A stretch of 64,000 nt of DNA from a virus, in IMG/VR virus record IMGVR_UViG_3300010373_000003, positions 28,896 through 92,895 of that record; one strand, 5' to 3'. A program made the translations under genes and the position numbers. Position 1 is the stretch's first letter. The number at the start of each line of letters is the position of its first letter. The notes beneath the pieces are model-generated. The model did no database searches, was not told the origin of the DNA, and saw only the letters and a program-made list of their open reading frames with translations. Positions 54,071-62,790 of the stretch are shown here, one piece after another.

Positions 54071-55051
54071 TTAACCTACTTCAACGAAAGGTGTCTCTTC
54101 AGCACCATTAGCAAAGTCTTTGTTAGAAAGTTCAACACCAGATACAATCTTAAGTTCTGTAGTTTCAGAAACTCCAAATAGAATATCAGATGCAACTTCT
54201 CTTGCACAGTAAGTAAAAGCTCTATGTCCAATTAAAATACGAGCATATTTAACATAAGTGTCTTTAGTTAGTAAGTCAGCTTTAACAGCTTCACTATAAG
54301 AAAACCTGCCAATAGCAGTTATTTCTTTTCCTCTGACATTACGAGTAATTTCATACTCGGTCATATAGTCAACAGGAACATTAGGAATACGGTATACAGG
54401 TATTTTATTAGCTCTAGTAATTTCAGCCATTTGAGCTGCATTAATAGCTATACCAAATTTAACAGTGTTTAATTGATAATCTCTATAAACATTGTTTGCA
54501 CCGTCTTTATAAAATTTAACAGGATAAGCATATTGACTATCTCCATCAGGATCAGCCTTTAACCTATCTTCTGCTTCTTTTTGATTTCTACATCTTACAA
54601 CATATTCAGGAAAACTCCCGTCTACATATACATTAATACCGTCTGTATATTCATACAGAGGTTGATAATCTTTAATTGTTCTCCAAGTACAACCTGCCCT
54701 CGATAATAATGCTTTAATAATATGAATATCAACACCAGTCTTTCCATTAATAACATGGATGTGTTCAATACAAGTGCTAAAAGGTAGATTAAGGTCATTA
54801 GCTCTCATAAGGATAGCTAAACCATCAGCAACCGTAGTTATACCACCTTTAGCACTTTTCATAACTTTCGTTAGAAAGACCTCAGCAGCAGCAAGCTGTT
54901 TCTCATCAAAGAGATTCAGTGCATTTATACCTACATTAGCATTATATTGAGCAACTTCTTTAGACTGTTGTTTAACTTCATCTTTGATTTGATTAGCGGC
55001 AGGAGAATTAGCCGCATCATCAGAAACAATAGTTTCTTTATTCTCGCTCAT
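54071..55051 (-). CDS. RecT-like single-strand annealing protein
   Basis: 326 aa. LAILMRANDLNLPFSTCIEH, IHVINGKTGVDIHIIKALLS, and the C-terminal YARILIGHRAFTYCAREVAS with DILFGVSETTEL follow the order of conserved regions in RecT/Red-beta-type proteins. Such proteins anneal complementary strands in phage recombination. The N-terminus (~1-45) is disordered and acidic. No partner exonuclease gene is evident nearby. Confidence 0.7.
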   Translation of the reverse strand: MSENKETIVSDDAANSPAANQIKDEVKQQSKEVAQYNANVGINALNLFDEKQLAAAEVFLTKVMKSAKGGITTVADGLAILMRANDLNLPFSTCIEHIHVINGKTGVDIHIIKALLSRAGCTWRTIKDYQPLYEYTDGINVYVDGSFPEYVVRCRNQKEAEDRLKADPDGDSQYAYPVKFYKDGANNVYRDYQLNTVKFGIAINAAQMAEITRANKIPVYRIPNVPVDYMTEYEITRNVRGKEITAIGRFSYSEAVKADLLTKDTYVKYARILIGHRAFTYCAREVASDILFGVSETTELKIVSGVELSNKDFANGAEETPFVEVG

Positions 55052-55102
55052 ATTTCAAAGTACTAGATATTTGTTATCTTTAACAATAGTACACTTTATT
55101 AT

Positions 55103-55129
55103 TAACAGTACCAAATATTTTCACTGTTA
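55103..55129. promoter_or_regulatory. 7-bp inverted repeat upstream of the recT-like gene
   Basis: TAACAGT (55103-55109) and ACTGTTA (55123-55129) are symmetric around 13 bp in the 81-nt gap between the SNF2-like and RecT-like genes. No U-tract follows on the - strand, so an operator or leader hairpin is more likely than a terminator. Confidence 0.35.
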
Positions 55130-55132
55130 TTT

Positions 55133-56518
55133 TTATAGTACTACTGCATCATTATCATTATTGTAATCAATTTCGTCCTCATCATCAGGTATAACTTTAA
55201 TCAATGATGACTCCTTTTGATTACTAAGGTGTTTGTTCTCAATTGTACCTCTACAATAAACCTTATAATTAATCGTTGGTACACTATTAAATGTAACATC
55301 AGTAAAACGCGTCTTAAAAGCAATAATGTCATCTACAAAAGGTGAGGTGAAAATCACTAAATCAATAGCTGTTTTCAGCTTCACATTAGAACTACTTTTG
55401 ATCGACAATACATTGACTTGCTTTGAGTTAAACGCTGTCAGATTCATTGTACTGATCGACTGGGCGCCTACTATTTTAGGTTGACCTTTACTAGCACCAC
55501 TCTTAACAAGAACAGGTTCATTAGTAGCACTATCAATAAGTATAGAGCTTTCTATATTATCATGATAGTCAGCACATTTAAGATCAGTAAATTCATTTAG
55601 GTATTTAGTAACCTTAGAAGCAAATTCTCCACGTTTAGACACAATAAGTATTTGCATTGTAGAATGAAAAGTACATATAGCAAGTATACTATGTAGCTTT
55701 GCTTCATTATCAGTAACTAGATCTCTTCTCTGTTTAGTAATAGTAAAGAAATTATTAGCTCTCTCAAATAGATTATTAGGATTATAAATATCATCAATCT
55801 TCTTATTCCATTCAATAGAAGTATTAAGTTCAGAACTCCAACCATTATTCGCAGCTATTTCTTCACGAAATTGAACAGCACTAATGTTTAGTTTAGAATC
55901 ACCATATTTACATTTATCAATGATACTAATATCACCAAATATAGAAACAGATGTAGCAATATATTCATTATACTTTTCGTATAACTCATGATCTTCAGCC
56001 GATAGACTGATTGCAATCCTGCGTTCCTCTACGGGGGAGTAAATGTTATCTGTACGAACAGAATTGTTAGATACAGTAACATGGATGTTAGGTAATATAC
56101 TCCTAACAGAAGTAATATAATTAGAATCCATTATATTCTTAGTAAATATAGAAAGTATAAACTTTCCTTGTCTACTTAAGAAATTAATAAGATCAAGATT
56201 ATCATTAAGACCTACTGCAATGATTAGTTTATAATCATATAAGTAAGAAGTTTTAACATAATCAGCACTTAATATTGTAGTATTATATCCAGCATTAGGT
56301 TTACTAGCTAAAGCATTAATAATAGCAGTTCTAGTTTTAAATGAATCTACAACTATGAATACTTTCACACCGTGAGACTTAATATAAAACTGATCTATAA
56401 GTTTAATAATTAGATCTGCAAAATCAATAGGATGAAAACAATAAACACTTGCTCTACCTCTATTAGCTTGAAATCCATTAATAACTTCTTTAACATACTT
56501 ATCTTGATTAGTTTTCAT
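55133..56518 (-). CDS. SNF2/SF2-helicase-like protein lacking the Walker motifs
   Basis: 461 aa from the ATG at 56516-56518, which overlaps polB by 11 nt. VKVFIVVDSFKTRTAIINAL resembles motif Ia, QILIVSKRGEFASKVTKYLN motif IV, and the region with AIDLVIFTSPFVDDIIAFK and a late Arg (FTDVTFNS) motifs V-VI of SNF2-type helicases that sit next to PolB in crAss-like phages. The expected GxGKT and DExx are not seen, so ATPase activity is doubtful. YSPVEERR near residue 160 is encoded by repeat copy 12. The C-terminus is strongly acidic. Confidence 0.5.
   Translation of the reverse strand: MKTNQDKYVKEVINGFQANRGRASVYCFHPIDFADLIIKLIDQFYIKSHGVKVFIVVDSFKTRTAIINALASKPNAGYNTTILSADYVKTSYLYDYKLIIAVGLNDNLDLINFLSRQGKFILSIFTKNIMDSNYITSVRSILPNIHVTVSNNSVRTDNIYSPVEERRIAISLSAEDHELYEKYNEYIATSVSIFGDISIIDKCKYGDSKLNISAVQFREEIAANNGWSSELNTSIEWNKKIDDIYNPNNLFERANNFFTITKQRRDLVTDNEAKLHSILAICTFHSTMQILIVSKRGEFASKVTKYLNEFTDLKCADYHDNIESSILIDSATNEPVLVKSGASKGQPKIVGAQSISTMNLTAFNSKQVNVLSIKSSSNVKLKTAIDLVIFTSPFVDDIIAFKTRFTDVTFNSVPTINYKVYCRGTIENKHLSNQKESSLIKVIPDDEDEIDYNNDNDAVVL
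56023..56040 (+). repeat. Dispersed GC-rich motif, copy 12 (forward on +)
   Basis: GTTCCTCTACGGGGGAGT; the coding strand reads YSPVEE in the SNF2-like gene. This is the only SPVEE-type copy with the full CCCCCG core. Confidence 0.85.
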
Positions 56519-58856
56519 TATCGTCAAATAAAGTATTAAATTGATTACCGTATTTCTTAATAAGAACTTTACCACTTACAGTTTTATTATTCTTATCACC
56601 TTTTTGTTTAGGAGAAATACCGAGTTTAATAGGATTAATAATTTTCATAGCTTCTTCATAATAATAAGTATAATTAACATTACGAAGTTCTATACGTTTA
56701 TCATCAAGAGTGTTAAGAACTATAACCTTTTTACCAGCAGCTAAATTACTCTTAGATTTAGCTACATTGTTAACTTTATGGATAGATCCACCTAAGTTAG
56801 CAACATAAAACCTAACATTTCTTTGTAGTTCAGTAACTTCACCATTTTTAGTAAACTCAACATGATATTGTCTACCAACATTCTGTGTTTTACAGAAGTC
56901 AAGTATATTACGACAATCATAAAGAGTCTCTAGTACAGGTTTCTTATCAACAAAGAAGTTAACAACCGCTGCGGCAACTATAGGCATATCATAACCTTTA
57001 GATAAATCATTAGCATACATAGTAGGATGCAAAGCACCTTTATATATCATCTTACCGTTGAACTCTTTAACTAGATAGTTATTTATATCCCTGTTAATAT
57101 AACATTCATATTCTTCACTATCAGCTTCAAGATTAGTTTGCTTCTTCCAAGTATCAACAATATAGTCAAACTTTTCTTTATCTTTCTTGTATAGTTTAAC
57201 AACTATACCATCGGTGTTAGCACTAATAACTTCTATCCCTCCGAGTTCCAAAGCTTCACATACCATCATAATCATTAACTGACCATTAATGGTTACTTTA
57301 AGAACAGCAAGTTTATCCATTAAATCTCCATATTGATAACCAAGTTTACCATATATACTATTGATAACAATCTTGAGAACCTCCGCAAGTATCTCTTTAG
57401 GTATACCATCAATAATAGGTTCTATAGAATGTTTAGCATCAATACGAGTATTCATAATCCATGCTACAAGTTTAACAAATGTTCTTGCATCAAGGTGAGC
57501 AGGAGCAATGTCTCTTGTAACTATAAGACGAGGATAAAAACTAGATATATCAAAGTGTACAAGTACATAACTATCTTCAGTTAGTTTACACCAATCAATA
57601 TTACCTTTAGCATCTAAATAAGTATCTCCCTCTATAATAGGAATAGGTTTACTTCTCAACTCTCTAGGAGTATCTTTACTATGCAAGCCACCCGTTGCAA
57701 CAGTATAATCAAGTTTACCTAATTTGATATCTTTAGTAAAGGAGTCTTTACTGACAGAATGTACAACAACTTTCTTCATTTCAGCTAGTGCTTGTTGAAG
57801 TTCAGGAGTCTTAAATTCAATCATATCAAGGATAACTCTTTTAAATGACATAGCGGTACGATCAGTCTTTTGTCTACCCCATTGTTTATAATCTAGTCCA
57901 CTAAACTCTGAATAGAACTTAGTAAATAGTTTATCAGCAATATCACTACGAGAACTACTTAATACATTAACACCATAGTTCTTAGAAATATTATATCTAA
58001 GCCTAACTTCATCAATATATAACCTAACCATTTCACATACAATGAAAACATCATTATCATTATACTGCATAGTTGTAGGTATATACTCAGGAATCATATA
58101 TCTATCCCACTTATCTATAATAGTATTAAGCATCTCAGCATTAATACCTTTATGTCTAAGATCAGACCAATACAATTTGTAGTCTTTGTCTCCAATAGGA
58201 GGAAGTTCATGTTCAAGCAGTTGATACCATTGTAAATTAATGGAAGTTTGCTTAAGACTTTTAGGAAAATATATAGTCTCACCAGTATTCTTATCGAAAC
58301 CTTTACCACATTTGTTTAAAGCAAACATAGTCATAACATCAATATCATTATACGGTAAACTATACTTTTTAAGATTATTAAGAAAATAGTCAGTTCTAGC
58401 TAATTCTTTATTATCTTGAATCTCTATAATTCTTTTAGAAGTATTATACAATTTAGTAATAAGTTCTTTACTTGTATTAGTTTGACCAGCATGCATAAGA
58501 AAAGCAGCCATCATCAACCTATCATATCTAGAACTATTATAACCAAACATATCACTACGTATGGCTACATTCTTTTCATTAAGATGAGGAGCCATTTGAG
58601 AAATATAACCAAGCATCTCAAATAATTGACTATCATCAGTATCAGTAATATAGAAAGATTTCTTTTTAACTCTAGATAATCTCTCTATAATTTCTTCAAC
58701 ACTAAGACACTGAACTAAAGGTACAGGAGTCTTCTTACCTTTATGATTAACTGTAACACAATCAGAAAACATACTGAGATAGTCAGCTAAATCTACAATG
58801 CACATAGAGAAGAAGTTTGGAAGTATCTCCAAGTCGTACCCGTAACTAAGTATCAT
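56508..58856 (-). CDS. Family B DNA polymerase
   Basis: 782 aa. Exonuclease motifs: YDLEIL (Asp8, Glu10), FGYNSSRYD (Asn107, Tyr111, Asp112) and YNDNDVF. Polymerase motifs: A HFDISSFYP (~435), B KIVINSIYGKLG (~499) and C SANTDGIVV (~547; the usual DTD is reduced to NTD plus G). It is the replicative enzyme with proofreading. The first Asp of motif C is replaced by Asn, though the second Asp is kept as in some protein-primed relatives. The gene precedes the SNF2-like gene with an 11-nt overlap. Confidence 0.9.
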   Translation of the reverse strand: MILSYGYDLEILPNFFSMCIVDLADYLSMFSDCVTVNHKGKKTPVPLVQCLSVEEIIERLSRVKKKSFYITDTDDSQLFEMLGYISQMAPHLNEKNVAIRSDMFGYNSSRYDRLMMAAFLMHAGQTNTSKELITKLYNTSKRIIEIQDNKELARTDYFLNNLKKYSLPYNDIDVMTMFALNKCGKGFDKNTGETIYFPKSLKQTSINLQWYQLLEHELPPIGDKDYKLYWSDLRHKGINAEMLNTIIDKWDRYMIPEYIPTTMQYNDNDVFIVCEMVRLYIDEVRLRYNISKNYGVNVLSSSRSDIADKLFTKFYSEFSGLDYKQWGRQKTDRTAMSFKRVILDMIEFKTPELQQALAEMKKVVVHSVSKDSFTKDIKLGKLDYTVATGGLHSKDTPRELRSKPIPIIEGDTYLDAKGNIDWCKLTEDSYVLVHFDISSFYPRLIVTRDIAPAHLDARTFVKLVAWIMNTRIDAKHSIEPIIDGIPKEILAEVLKIVINSIYGKLGYQYGDLMDKLAVLKVTINGQLMIMMVCEALELGGIEVISANTDGIVVKLYKKDKEKFDYIVDTWKKQTNLEADSEEYECYINRDINNYLVKEFNGKMIYKGALHPTMYANDLSKGYDMPIVAAAVVNFFVDKKPVLETLYDCRNILDFCKTQNVGRQYHVEFTKNGEVTELQRNVRFYVANLGGSIHKVNNVAKSKSNLAAGKKVIVLNTLDDKRIELRNVNYTYYYEEAMKIINPIKLGISPKQKGDKNNKTVSGKVLIKKYGNQFNTLFDDNEN

Positions 58857-58867
58857 AAGTATTATTA

Positions 58868-59431
58868 TTAGTTTAACATTGAAGACAATATAGTTTTCAA
58901 TTCATTAAAGAACTTATCTTTAACAATAATATTATCATAAAGTAAAACAGCAGGACTGTAAGCTTTATAAACATATTTATTATGTAAATACATAGCAACA
59001 GTATTGTTGTTTTGATAATCATCAAAAGTAGAACCAAAAAAGATAATGTGTTTAGCAACTAATCTATTAACTTCATAAGTAAGATAATGACTACAAGGAC
59101 TTATAGCAGACTCATAAAGATTAAAAGTTGTATTTTTACTACATTTAACTAATCTAGTAACATATACATCATTAAATATATCTCTATTAAAAACATCAGA
59201 ATATGCATCCTTAAGTATAGTTAACAGATTAACATAACCTAGTTTAGACTTAGGATCATAACTAGGAAGTATGAATATAAAATTAGAATGAATATTTCCA
59301 ATACCTAAAGTAACAGTTTCTTCGTCTTTAGCATATAATTTATATACACAATTACTACAAACATCATTAGCTTTAATCTTAATTTTAGTACCCATATGAT
59401 CAAATGCAACTTCAATAGTCTTTTTACTCAT
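58868..59431 (-). CDS. Family 4-type uracil-DNA glycosylase-like protein
   Basis: 187 aa. Four Cys (25, 28, 97, 113) have the C-x2-C ... C-x15-C spacing of [4Fe-4S] UDGs. YVTRLVKCSKN and the later CSHYLTYEVNRLVAKHIIFF with FGST match the family's conserved C-L-E-I and G motifs. The catalytic Gly/Glu motif near residue 44 (GIGNIHSNFIFI) is degenerate, so it may bind rather than excise uracil. It lies between polB and the helicase in the replication operon. Confidence 0.65.
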   Translation of the reverse strand: MSKKTIEVAFDHMGTKIKIKANDVCSNCVYKLYAKDEETVTLGIGNIHSNFIFILPSYDPKSKLGYVNLLTILKDAYSDVFNRDIFNDVYVTRLVKCSKNTTFNLYESAISPCSHYLTYEVNRLVAKHIIFFGSTFDDYQNNNTVAMYLHNKYVYKAYSPAVLLYDNIIVKDKFFNELKTILSSMLN

Positions 59432-59432
59432 A

Positions 59433-60896
59433 TTATCTCCCGTAACACAATATCAATTGCTTCTTGGCTCTCGAACATCCAACATATAACCTTCTTAGAA
59501 GATCATCTTGATTATTATGAGGCTGACCATGTTTATTATAAACCATATTATTAACATCAACAAATACAGAATTATATGTAGAACCTTGTGACTTATGAGC
59601 AGTTAAACTAAATCCATAATCAATATCTCTACTATGTAAAACTATACCACTTCTATCAACAATATTAGCAGCAATAAGATACTTCTTTTTAAAAGCATAA
59701 TACTCTTTCCATTTACTAACTCTAGTTCCACCATTTGCAGTTTTAGCTGCGGAAACTAAAGAGTTAACAATAGTATGATAAGCCATAACAGTACCTCTAT
59801 CTCTATGATCTATAACAAATAAAGGTCTAGTAATATGTCCACCATGAACTAATTGGAATCTAACAAGAAAACCTTTAAATTTATGAGTCTCATCAACAAA
59901 GTTAAGTATATCATTAATAATATACTCTTCACTATTATTAATGATAGGTTGCATAAACTCATCAACAATAGTCTCATAAGACATAACTAAATCGTTTTTA
60001 GTAATAATATTCTTATGAGCATCAGTAATAATAGTATTACGTATATAACTATTCCATTCAGTAACACAAGGATTGGTATAAGCAATGATACGATACATAT
60101 CTATATTCTTAGTATAATTCTCATCAGAGAAACTACTATCAACATTAGCTTTAAAATCATGAGGAGATAGTATACTAAATCCTTCACCTATTTCATTATA
60201 TTGATAACCTCCAACTCTTTTACTAATATATTCTAAAAACTTATAAGTTTTATTTTGTATATCATTACGAAGAAGTTGTAACAATGGAGTAACAGGATTG
60301 TTAATATCTTGTCTAACAATTTCAGTAAGATTATATACTATATAACACCTATCAAAAGCAATAGAACGACTTTCACCCGGAGGACTAAGTTGGAAAGGAT
60401 CTCCAACAAATATAACTTTAATTTCAAGTTCTTTACATTTATTACAAATATAAGTTACCAATTTAGCAGGTAACATAGAACCTTCATCAATAACAAGAAG
60501 TTTAATATTATCTAACTTAGCTTTAGACATAGGATTAAACTGAGGACGACTAGGATTAAAATCCTCTAGCCTCATATCTAATCTTAATCCAAAGACACTT
60601 TGAATAGTATCAACTTCTTTACTAATAGCTTCACTTAGAACTCTATTAGCTTTATGTGTAGGAGTAGCACATTTGATAACACTAAGAGAATACTTACACT
60701 TATTAATAATAAACTTAAGAGTATATGTTTTACCAACACCTCCAGGTCCAGTCAAACCTACAATATACTTAGTAGGATCAAAAGGTTTACCTACAAAATC
60801 TATAATATTAAGTGCAGCAAATTCTTGTCCTTTAGTTAAATTATAAGAAGTATTATCAGAACCTTTTCCTACAACAGTTAAATCATTCAATCCCAT
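59433..60896 (-). CDS. SF1B helicase, RecD/Dda type
   Basis: 487 aa from the ATG at 60894-60896, 1 nt after the upstream stop. GPGGVGKTYTLK is Walker A, LLVIDEGSMLP Walker B, FVGDPFQLSPP motif III, and FSLTAHKSQGSTYNSVFVDV with LYVGCSRAKKQLIL motifs V-VI of 5'-3' SF1B helicases. In phages this enzyme opens origins or moves forks and is probably the main helicase, since no DnaB-type gene is present in the window. Confidence 0.85.
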   Translation of the reverse strand: MGLNDLTVVGKGSDNTSYNLTKGQEFAALNIIDFVGKPFDPTKYIVGLTGPGGVGKTYTLKFIINKCKYSLSVIKCATPTHKANRVLSEAISKEVDTIQSVFGLRLDMRLEDFNPSRPQFNPMSKAKLDNIKLLVIDEGSMLPAKLVTYICNKCKELEIKVIFVGDPFQLSPPGESRSIAFDRCYIVYNLTEIVRQDINNPVTPLLQLLRNDIQNKTYKFLEYISKRVGGYQYNEIGEGFSILSPHDFKANVDSSFSDENYTKNIDMYRIIAYTNPCVTEWNSYIRNTIITDAHKNIITKNDLVMSYETIVDEFMQPIINNSEEYIINDILNFVDETHKFKGFLVRFQLVHGGHITRPLFVIDHRDRGTVMAYHTIVNSLVSAAKTANGGTRVSKWKEYYAFKKKYLIAANIVDRSGIVLHSRDIDYGFSLTAHKSQGSTYNSVFVDVNNMVYNKHGQPHNNQDDLLRRLYVGCSRAKKQLILCYGR

Positions 60897-60897
60897 A

Positions 60898-61491
60898 CTA
60901 TCTTCTATTAAAACTAAAACCAATACTTCTAGCAGTATCTGCTAAAACTACATCTTTAGTATCATCTTCTATTACCTCAGGTATAATCGTTTGACTATCT
61001 TCAGCAATATAATTGTCTATCCAATCTTTATTAAGAGCCTTTCTAATAATAGTATAATTCTCTCTATAGAATTTAATAGCTTTTCTAGCAATATTACAAT
61101 CTACATCAATATATACTTTCTTAATCTTGAATAAAGTAATACCAGCAGTCCTATGTTTAACAATATTACCCTTAACAGAACAACCTGCTACAAATGGTAA
61201 ATACATAGATCTATCTCTATCATCTCTATCTCTATCAGAACGAATATGTCTAACTCTAGTTAAATCATTAACTAGAACTTGTTCATATATCTCAGCAACA
61301 TTTTTACAAGAATAATCTTCAGAAGCAATAGTATATTCATCATCACCTATGACTACAATATACTTTCCATCTAAAGTTATAAATACTACACCTTCAACAT
61401 TAGCTGTCAAAATTTCATATTTACTACTAGGTGCAGAACTAGTCTTAGCCTTAGTAGTTTTAACAATTGGAGCAAATGAAAAATCAGGCAT
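60898..61491 (-). CDS. Hypothetical protein upstream of the helicase
   Basis: 197 aa. A disordered Lys/Ser N-terminus (IVKTTKAKTSSAPSSK), a beta-rich part (VVFITLDGKYIVVIGDDEYT), an unusual Arg/Asp repeat (SDRDRDDRDRS, ~95-105) and an acidic C-terminal third. No motif for catalysis; a helicase or replication accessory role is suggested only by adjacency. Stop is TAG. Confidence 0.45.
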   Translation of the reverse strand: MPDFSFAPIVKTTKAKTSSAPSSKYEILTANVEGVVFITLDGKYIVVIGDDEYTIASEDYSCKNVAEIYEQVLVNDLTRVRHIRSDRDRDDRDRSMYLPFVAGCSVKGNIVKHRTAGITLFKIKKVYIDVDCNIARKAIKFYRENYTIIRKALNKDWIDNYIAEDSQTIIPEVIEDDTKDVVLADTARSIGFSFNRR

Positions 61492-61497
61492 AATATA

Positions 61498-61824
61498 TTA
61501 TCCTATAGCACCATTTTTCATAGCACTTTTAGACATATTAGATAGATTAATACCTCCAATGTTATTTTTACCAACATTAGGTTGTTTTACTTCTCTAACC
61601 TTAGGATGTCTACTAGCACCTTTAGGAGTAAATTGTTTTTCAACTTTACCAATGCTATAGTTATATCCATGTTCTTTACATAGATAATCTATTTTACCCC
61701 AAGTACCATTTCCAACAGTATTCCTTGTATCATCTACAGTAATAGTTTTACCATTAATGTTACAACCATTATTCTTAGAAAGAATACGAACAACACTTAC
61801 TTCATCATAAGGTTTTTTAGCCAT
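61498..61824 (-). CDS. First gene of the replication operon, hypothetical
   Basis: 108 aa, basic (predicted high pI), with VRILSKNNGCNINGKTITVD and a Lys/Gly/Asn-rich C-terminus (VKQPNVGKNNIGGINLSNMS). A small DNA-binding role is possible. It follows a candidate promoter 40 nt upstream and leads the operon that runs to 48028. Confidence 0.5.
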   Translation of the reverse strand: MAKKPYDEVSVVRILSKNNGCNINGKTITVDDTRNTVGNGTWGKIDYLCKEHGYNYSIGKVEKQFTPKGASRHPKVREVKQPNVGKNNIGGINLSNMSKSAMKNGAIG

Positions 61825-62085
61825 AATTTTACGTAATTTAATTTGTTTAACAATGACCTTTTAATAAACATGATTTTCTCAATGTTCAACTAATAACAAT
61901 CCATATATAATAATACATATGTTTGCCATACATAACATACAACGCTTAAATTTGTACATTATGATATTGTTTATTAGAGGTTTCAACTTTTATTTTAACA
62001 CGTTTAAGTCTTATAAAACGACATAAAGTCCGGTCTTATATTAATCATCAGATTGATTTCGTGTATCTCCGCTAAGAGAATATTA
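61825..62085 (-). promoter_or_regulatory. Upstream region of the replication operon with candidate promoter
   Basis: 261 nt without a gene. On the - strand TTGAAC (61884-61889) and TATTAA (61861-61866) are separated by 17 bp and sit ~40 nt before the ATG at 61824. GTCTTATA occurs twice (62008 and 62033, 25 bp apart). CTTAGCGG near the right end is locally GC-rich. Nothing else is distinct. Confidence 0.45.
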
Positions 62086-62466
62086 TTAATTAAATTCAGG
62101 TTCCCATTGAAGTGTATCCTTATTATAAGATTTAAAATAAGTTTCTAAATCAGAAACTTTACTATCTATAATAAGAAATTCAATAAGATCTCCTACAAAA
62201 GCTTTATAAATATTATTATTAGGTAGAAGATGTTTAATCTTATTATTATAATAATTTTCAACATTTACATAATCTTGCTCAGTATATCTAAATTTAATAA
62301 CTAAATCATTCCTACTATAATTATGATTATCTTCTTCTTTAAATCCTAATTCAATAAGCATATTTTGAATAGCTTTATATTTATCAAAAGAAGGATTAAA
62401 TATATCATTAACTGTAATTATAGTATTTACAAGATTATATCCTGCATAAATAGTATTTATAAACAT
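62086..62466 (-). CDS. Hypothetical early protein
   Basis: 126 aa, helical-beta mix, rich in Asn/Tyr/Ile (IIDSKVSDLETYFKSYNKDT), no recognised family. It is flanked upstream by the inverted-repeat element at 62482-62531 and downstream by the promoter region of the replication operon. Confidence 0.5.
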   Translation of the reverse strand: MFINTIYAGYNLVNTIITVNDIFNPSFDKYKAIQNMLIELGFKEEDNHNYSRNDLVIKFRYTEQDYVNVENYYNNKIKHLLPNNNIYKAFVGDLIEFLIIDSKVSDLETYFKSYNKDTLQWEPEFN

Positions 62467-62481
62467 ATTATTAAAATTTAT

Positions 62482-62531
62482 ATTAACTTCCCCGCCTACG
62501 TGGCGTTAATGTTCACCAAAAGGAAGTTAAT
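62482..62531. repeat. Nested inverted repeat between two early genes
   Basis: Outer arms ATTAACTTCC (62482-62491) and GGAAGTTAAT (62522-62531) are perfect 10-mers, 30 nt apart. Inside them CGCC / GGCG (62493-62505, loop TACGT) forms a second hairpin. The inner part is GC-rich, unlike the surroundings. Confidence 0.5.
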
Positions 62532-62535
62532 GTTT

Positions 62536-62790
62536 TTAATATCTACTTTCTAGATAATCAAGATGATCATCAGCAGCAGTTTGATCAGTAGAAGAATCAT
62601 CTAATTCTTTATTAGTTTCAATATAATCATCAACAGCTTCTTCAAAATTATATTTAATTAATTCTTTAGTATCTGTTTCAAAAGTAACTAAATCTTTAAT
62701 ATTAGTAATTTTACCATAGTAACAATTATCTTCAGTTGAATAACTATATTCTCCTGTATAACCTTTGTAGTTTAATACAATCTTATCCAT
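62536..62790 (-). CDS. HicB-like protein, lone antitoxin-type
   Basis: 84 aa. VLNYKGYTGEYSYSTEDNCY, then YGKITNIKDLVTFETDTKEL and FEEAVDDYIE match the HicB partial RNase H fold. No HicA-like toxin gene lies next to it, so it may block a host toxin or act as a regulator. The acidic tail (DDSSTDQTAADDHLDYLESRY region) lacks a visible HTH. Its start overlaps the upstream gene by 8 nt. Confidence 0.65.
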   Translation of the reverse strand: MDKIVLNYKGYTGEYSYSTEDNCYYGKITNIKDLVTFETDTKELIKYNFEEAVDDYIETNKELDDSSTDQTAADDHLDYLESRY

